The notes under the pieces are model-generated. The model was given only the letters and a program-made list of their open reading frames with translations. It did no database searches and was not told where the DNA came from. Position numbers and translations under genes: made by a program. A stretch of DNA of 6,826 nt from contig JAISBR010000084.1 in assembly GCA_031266095.1 (NCBI GenBank), forward strand, positions 1 through 6,826, written 5' to 3'. This document shows positions 4,116 to 6,826 of the stretch, in pieces; the stretch's first letter is position 1; each line of letters opens with the position of its first letter. This stretch comes from Treponema sp. (lineage in GTDB: Bacteria > Spirochaetota > Spirochaetia > Treponematales > Breznakiellaceae).

Positions 4116-4187
4116 TAGCGGGGGAAGGATTCGAACCTCCGACACCGTGGTTATGAGCCACGTAAGCTGCCACTGCTTTACCCCACT
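4116..4187 (-). tRNA. tRNA with CAU anticodon (elongator Met or lysidine-type Ile2)
   Basis: A complete 72-nt cloverleaf folds on the minus strand: acceptor AGTGGGG/CCCCGCT (one G-T pair), D-stem AAGC/GCTT with a 7-nt loop, anticodon stem CGTGG/CCACG with loop CTCATAA (anticodon CAU), a 5-nt variable loop, T-stem GGAGG/CCTTC with loop TTCGAAT, and discriminator A. CCA is not encoded. A paired A1-U72 and the absence of three G-C pairs next to the anticodon loop argue against an initiator. It may supply a codon poorly served by the host. Frames reading through it give peptides such as GGSNPSP, the usual artefact of translated tRNA. Confidence 0.88.
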
Positions 4188-4194
4188 TTGATAT

Positions 4195-4214
4195 GGCCGG
4201 GCTTTCGCCCAGCC
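4195..4214 (-). ncRNA. GAAA-tetraloop hairpin between the two tRNAs
   Basis: On the minus strand GGCTGGGC-GAAA-GCCCGGCC forms an 8-bp stem with one G-T pair and a GNRA loop. It ends 7 nt before the 5' end of the CAU tRNA. It may help processing of the tRNA precursor; no T-run follows, so it is not a terminator. Confidence 0.4.
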
Positions 4215-4281
4215 TCGCTTCCTGCGCCGCCTCCTCGCTACACCCTACCAATACGCGATACCGCTCAAAACAGGAAACGTA

Positions 4282-4353
4282 AGCGGGAGGTTGGAATCGA
4301 ACCAACACGCACACCTTAGAAGGGCGCTGCTCTTCAACAACAATCACTCCCTT
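4282..4353 (-). pseudogene. Degenerate tRNA-Arg (UCU)
   Basis: The 3' half is a convincing tRNA: anticodon stem GCGCC/GGTGT (two G-T pairs) with loop CTTCTAA, anticodon UCU at 4320-4318, a 4-nt variable loop, T-stem GTTGG/CCAAC with loop TTCGATT, and acceptor strand CTCCCGC. The 5' half fails: the first two acceptor positions of AAGGGAG do not pair, the 19 nt before the anticodon stem form no proper D-stem, and the discriminator would be U. Overall length (72 nt) is still right, so it may be a decayed phage tRNA or the copied 3' part of a host tRNA-Arg left by integration. Confidence 0.5.
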
Positions 4354-4466
4354 TCGGGCCTGTGACCTTGTTGCTTTGTCGCTTCATGATTACGACGCAC
4401 CATTAAGCATACTCCCGCAAATTAAACGACTTTCTACTTACGAATCAGCCTCCCCATCGTCAGACC

Positions 4467-4601
4467 TCATGGCCCCCTGAAAATGTGCGAAACTGCTGAT
4501 ACCGCTAGCTTTGCCAACGACACCGCCCAGCCGATCCTGACACGCTCAAAATATTCCCTTGCCGAGACCGCGCCACGATAAAGCATATTCCCTATCCTCA
4601 T
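4467..4601 (-). CDS. Small phage-type ORF, 44 aa, unknown function
   Basis: ATG at 4599-4601 follows a strong GGGAGGGG 2-4 nt upstream and lies 10 nt after the stop of the 62-aa gene, a typical operon junction. The peptide opens MRIGNMLYRGAVSAREYFER and continues as an alternating hydrophobic/basic helix (residues 12-40), perhaps membrane-active or part of a complex. It ends in TGA at 4467-4469. No family is recognised; the case rests on the ribosome site and spacing. Confidence 0.5.
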   Translation of the reverse strand: MRIGNMLYRGAVSAREYFERVRIGWAVSLAKLAVSAVSHIFRGP

Positions 4602-4610
4602 CGCCCCTCC

Positions 4611-4799
4611 CTAGAAGCCATGCGCCGCCGACCACACCCGTTTGTATTCTGCTTTGGCGGTCTGATAGTCCGCCGCGCTGATCTCCTTGCCATTCCTGTA
4701 GCAATGGGTGATAAGGTCCCGCGCAAAGGGCGTTACTTTGAAGTGTATCTCCGTGTAGTGAACACCCCGCATTTCAAACCGCTCATGTATCGTAGCCAT
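4611..4799 (-). CDS. Small phage-type protein, 62 aa, unknown function
   Basis: I choose the ATG at 4797-4799, with GGAG 6 nt upstream, over an in-frame TTG 12 nt earlier. The protein has a beta-like N-terminal half (MRGVHYTEIHFKVTPFA, 10-26), a helix, and a C-terminal helical segment rich in Ala, Lys and Tyr (41-60), consistent with a small soluble fold. It is the first gene of a leftward unit that runs into the 44-aa gene and the tRNAs, and follows at once after a terminator-like stem-loop (4815-4887). No family is recognised. Confidence 0.62.
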   Translation of the reverse strand: MATIHERFEMRGVHYTEIHFKVTPFARDLITHCYRNGKEISAADYQTAKAEYKRVWSAAHGF

Positions 4800-4814
4800 G
4801 CCCAACTCCAATAA

Positions 4815-4887
4815 AAAAGCCGCGCCACTCTCCTAGCCTCTCCGGTGTAGTGGCACCGATTCAGCACTGGAAACTAGCGCGGCTTTT
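4815..4887 (-). terminator. Long stem-loop with T-run upstream of the 62-aa gene; terminator or attenuator
   Basis: AAAAGCCGCGC (4815-4825) and its exact complement (4877-4887) close a 51-nt loop. On the minus strand TTTTTTATT follows directly, then the GGAG ribosome site of the 62-aa gene. The loop contains GCCACT, able to pair with AGTGGC (4824-4829 with 4849-4854), which would break into the terminator stem, and a CGGTG/CACCG hairpin. Two exclusive folds ahead of a gene suggest attenuation. On the plus strand the stem ends in TTTT and could also insulate the host operon. Confidence 0.5.
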
Positions 4888-4915
4888 CAGCCACAGATTG
4901 CACCCTTCCACTACA

Positions 4916-4965
4916 GGGTATAACCACTGGAAAAGGCACTATAACCTTCCCTTGTGTTTATACCC
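4916..4965. repeat. Inverted repeat in the intergenic region before the host operon
   Basis: GGGTATAA (4916-4923) and TTATACCC (4958-4965) are exact complements. CACTGGAAA occurs twice in direct order (4865-4873 and 4925-4933), and CCACTACA (4908-4915) complements TGTAGTGG (4846-4853). The stretch 4888-5006 has no gene; a leftward promoter for the 62-aa unit should lie here, with TATAAA within the right arm as one possible -10, but no good -35 was found. It is also the likeliest place for the element/host junction. Confidence 0.4.
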
Positions 4966-5006
4966 CTAAAGCTATCGTAAAATTTTCACATTTTTAAAAA
5001 TTTTTG

Positions 5007-5035
5007 TTGACAAATAGAAAAAACAGCTCTATAAT
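5007..5035 (+). promoter_or_regulatory. Perfect-consensus sigma70 promoter of the ABC transporter operon
   Basis: TTGACA (5007-5012), a spacer of exactly 17 bp, and TATAAT (5030-5035) match the consensus in all 12 positions, within A/T-rich DNA that includes upstream A and T tracts. Transcription should start near 5042, giving a leader of about 47 nt. So strong a core promoter on a catabolic operon usually needs repression. Confidence 0.85.
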
Positions 5036-5040
5036 ATTTA

Positions 5041-5065
5041 TTTGTTACTTAAGAAACTTAACAAA
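5041..5065 (+). promoter_or_regulatory. Operator-like dyad at the transcription start
   Basis: TTTGTTA (5041-5047) and TAACAAA (5059-5065) are exact complements separated by 11 bp, centred about ten bases past the predicted start of transcription. CTTAA also repeats inside it. The outer TTTGTT/AACAAA pattern recalls sites of ROK-type sugar repressors such as XylR; this is a resemblance only, and the regulator is not in the window. Confidence 0.5.
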
Positions 5066-5088
5066 GTTATATATGAAGAGGCAGAGGA

Positions 5089-6588
5089 ATGGATTCTGAT
5101 ATTTTATTGGAAATTAGAAATATCACCAAATCATTTCCCGGTACGCTGGCATTAAATAAAGTTACCTTACAGGTTAAGCAGGGTGAGATTCACGCTCTCT
5201 GCGGCGAAAACGGGGCAGGAAAATCAACGCTGATGAATATTATCGGCGGGGTGTATCAGCCCAGCGAAGGCTCCATCTTTTTTGACGGCAGAGAAATAAC
5301 CCCAAAAAATCCCCGGGAAGCCCAGGATATGGGGATTGGTTTTGTTCACCAGGAGTTAAGCCTTTGTCCGCATCTTTCGGCGGCGGAAAACATCTTTATC
5401 GGCAGGCTGCCCCGCAGGGGAGACCTTATTGATTTTAAAAAACTCTATGCCGCCGCGGATGAAATACTCGGAAAATTTAACGCCAGTTTCAGTTCCGGAA
5501 CAATGGTCTCCAAACTGACGGTTAGCGAACAGCAGCTTGTAGAAATAGGAAAATCCATCTCCCTCAACTGCAAATTACTGATCTTGGACGAGCCCACTTC
5601 TTCGTTAAGCGATAATGAAACGGCAAAACTTTTTGAAGTGGTCCGCAATCTGCGCGGTCAGGGTATTTCCATTCTGTACATTTCCCATCGTATGGCCGAA
5701 ATTTTTGCGCTTTGCGACAGAGTTACCGTTTTTAAGGACGGCGGCTATATCTCTACCATGAATACCAGCGAAATCAGCGACAATGACGTCATACGGGCCA
5801 TGGTGGGCAGGGAGCTCTCGATTTTTTACCCGCCAAAATCGGATTGTATGGAAGAAAATAACCTAATCCTGGCGGTACAAAACTTAAGCGGGAACAAATT
5901 CCGGAATATCAGTTTTAACCTGCATCGGGGGGAAATACTCGGTTTTTCCGGCCTTGTCGGGGCGGGCCGCAGCGAAATTATGCGGGGTCTTTGCGGAATA
6001 GATCCGGTGTCCGAAGGCGAAATCACCCTGAACGGCAAAAACAAGCGTTTTAGAAATTACCGCGAAGCAGTAAACAGCGGTATCTGTTATTTAACCGAAG
6101 ACCGGAAACTTTCCGGTATTTTTCCGGTGATGAGTATTAAAAACAACATGGTAAGCGCCAATCTCCGGGGCGTTTCCCGGGGCATCTGGTTTGATAATGC
6201 GAAAGGCGAAGCCATGGTTCAGAGCTATATCAAACAGCTCAACATAAAAATACCCGGCGTTAATTATGCAATTATGAGCCTTTCCGGCGGTAATCAGCAA
6301 AAATGCCTGGTCGGTAAATGGCTTTCGGTGAAGCCAAAAGTCCTCATCATGGACGAACCAACCAGGGGTATTGATGTGGGGACCAAGGCGGAAATTCATA
6401 ATTTGCTGCGGGCTCTCGCCTCATCCGGAGTCGGCGTCATTATCGTTTCCAGTGAACTGCCCGAGGTAATCGGGCTCAGCGATCGTATCGCGGTTATCCA
6501 TGAAGGAAATTTGATGGGGATTCTTTCATCAGATGAGGCCACTGAGGAGAATGTGATCACCCTGGCCTCGGGAAAACAAATTGCTTAG
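5089..6588 (+). CDS. Sugar ABC importer ATPase with two ABC domains, RbsA/MglA/XylG family, 499 aa
   Basis: The ATG has AAGAGG 7 nt upstream. Domain 1: Walker A GENGAGKST (39-47), Q-loop Q88, signature TVSEQQLVEIG (144-154), Walker B LLILDEPT (163-170), H-loop H200. Domain 2: degenerate Walker A GLVGAGRSE (288-296) without the usual lysine, signature LSGGNQQ (398-404), Walker B VLIMDEPT (418-425), and serine in SSE (454-456) where the H-loop histidine would be. A normal site 1 with a degenerate site 2, and about 500 residues, is the hallmark of carbohydrate uptake (CUT2) ATPases. It powers import of a monosaccharide such as ribose, galactose or xylose at the inner face of the membrane. The permease follows 8 nt later. 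No binding-protein gene precedes it, and the exact sugar cannot be told from sequence. Confidence 0.95.
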   Translation: MDSDILLEIRNITKSFPGTLALNKVTLQVKQGEIHALCGENGAGKSTLMNIIGGVYQPSEGSIFFDGREITPKNPREAQDMGIGFVHQELSLCPHLSAAENIFIGRLPRRGDLIDFKKLYAAADEILGKFNASFSSGTMVSKLTVSEQQLVEIGKSISLNCKLLILDEPTSSLSDNETAKLFEVVRNLRGQGISILYISHRMAEIFALCDRVTVFKDGGYISTMNTSEISDNDVIRAMVGRELSIFYPPKSDCMEENNLILAVQNLSGNKFRNISFNLHRGEILGFSGLVGAGRSEIMRGLCGIDPVSEGEITLNGKNKRFRNYREAVNSGICYLTEDRKLSGIFPVMSIKNNMVSANLRGVSRGIWFDNAKGEAMVQSYIKQLNIKIPGVNYAIMSLSGGNQQKCLVGKWLSVKPKVLIMDEPTRGIDVGTKAEIHNLLRALASSGVGVIIVSSELPEVIGLSDRIAVIHEGNLMGILSSDEATEENVITLASGKQIA

Positions 6589-6596
6589 GGGGAAGC

Positions 6597-6826
6597 ATGG
6601 CGCCGGACAAGGTTAAGGCTATAGCGAAAAAGATAATTTCCCAACGGGAAGCCACGGTATTCTTGATTATCCTGGTCACCGTCACCGTGGTAAGTATCTT
6701 TCAGCCGAAATTTTTCACCATGGGCAATCTGCGCAGTATTGCCCTGGCTATTGCAACCGACGGCTTCTTTTCCATAGGGCTTTGTCTCGCCCTTATTCTG
6801 GGGGGCATTGAACTATCCGTCGGCGG
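6597..6826 (+). CDS. RbsC-type sugar ABC transporter permease (N-terminal part, cut by window edge)
   Basis: The ATG at 6597 follows GGGGGA by 3 nt and lies 8 nt after the ATPase stop, so the two are cotranscribed. Seventy-six residues are visible: a basic cytoplasmic start, a first membrane helix (about 19-35, VFLIILVTVTVVSIF), the FFTMGNLRSI segment (39-48), a second hydrophobic stretch (50-68), and GGIELSVG (69-76), the counterpart of the GGIDLSVG motif of RbsC-family permeases (BPD_transp_2). It forms the membrane channel for the ATPase upstream. The rest lies beyond the window; Glu for the usual Asp in the motif is a mild variation. Confidence 0.9.
   Translation, partial: MAPDKVKAIAKKIISQREATVFLIILVTVTVVSIFQPKFFTMGNLRSIALAIATDGFFSIGLCLALILGGIELSVG

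Noticed and set aside
4099..4116. TGTCGGCCC shared with the candidate variable region, as a template-repeat candidate
   Set aside because: Nine matching bases in the opposite orientation, with no adenine-rich counterpart of the variable codons; chance similarity.
3963..4145. 60-aa minus-strand ORF
   Set aside because: Its start lies inside the CAU tRNA (EVRILPP is T-arm sequence) and the rest covers the nested inverted repeats; no ribosome site precedes any internal start.
4066..4347. 93-aa minus-strand ORF with GTG start
   Set aside because: It reads through both tRNA sequences; segments such as VLVRFQPP and GVGGSNPSP are translated T-arms, a well-known artefact.
4344..4403. 19-aa minus-strand ORF (MVRRNHEATK...) with GGGAG 8 nt upstream
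   Set aside because: Very short, hydrophilic and running into the degenerate tRNA; the ribosome-site match alone is not enough. The remaining gap 4354-4466 shows no other gene.

Overview
The window looks like one end of a prophage or related integrated element (about 1-4890) next to a host sugar-uptake operon (about 4890-6826). The organism is a bacterium of moderate GC with Shine-Dalgarno-led genes and sigma70-type promoters. The diversity-generating-retroelement (DGR) type variable protein and the ribose-type ABC operon would suit a gut spirochaete such as Treponema, but many gut bacteria have both, so this is only a weak guess.

Element, minus strand, 3327 down to 1. Seven tightly packed genes read leftwards: a small Cys-rich protein with a P63C-like tail, a 75-aa basic protein, a DGR-type variable protein with a C-type-lectin/FGE-like fold, an HExxH metallopeptidase-like protein with coiled coils, a 133-aa phage-type protein, a 56-aa protein, and the start of a YqaJ/lambda-exonuclease-like recombinase cut by the window edge. 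Start/stop overlaps and short gaps suggest one transcript. It is an early/recombination type of operon, an unusual home for a diversified lectin-fold protein. No reverse transcriptase or template repeat is in the window.

Leader of that operon, 3328-3608. This is the most unusual part. Reading in the direction of transcription it holds a candidate promoter with a palindrome over its -10, a GAAA-capped hairpin, a 13-bp hairpin and an intrinsic terminator whose loops are perfectly complementary over 8 nt, a second strong GC-rich hairpin, and a 31-nt element that looks like a solitary type I-C CRISPR repeat in the crRNA-sense orientation, ending 28 nt before the first start codon. A divergent plus-strand gene (3695-3949) encodes a ribbon-helix-helix DNA-binding protein and may regulate this region.

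Element, minus strand, 4799 down to about 3920. A terminator-like stem-loop, a 62-aa gene, a 44-aa gene, a degenerate tRNA-Arg(UCU), an intact tRNA with CAU anticodon, a nested inverted-repeat structure and a weak terminator follow one another. The longer ORFs across the tRNAs are artefacts of tRNA sequence.

Host operon, plus strand, from 5007. A perfect-consensus TTGACA-17-TATAAT promoter, an operator-like dyad at the expected transcription start, a complete double-ABC sugar importer ATPase (RbsA/MglA/XylG family) and the start of its RbsC-type permease. No substrate-binding protein gene lies upstream within the window. The element/host boundary probably lies between about 4890 and 5006, but no attachment site could be proved.
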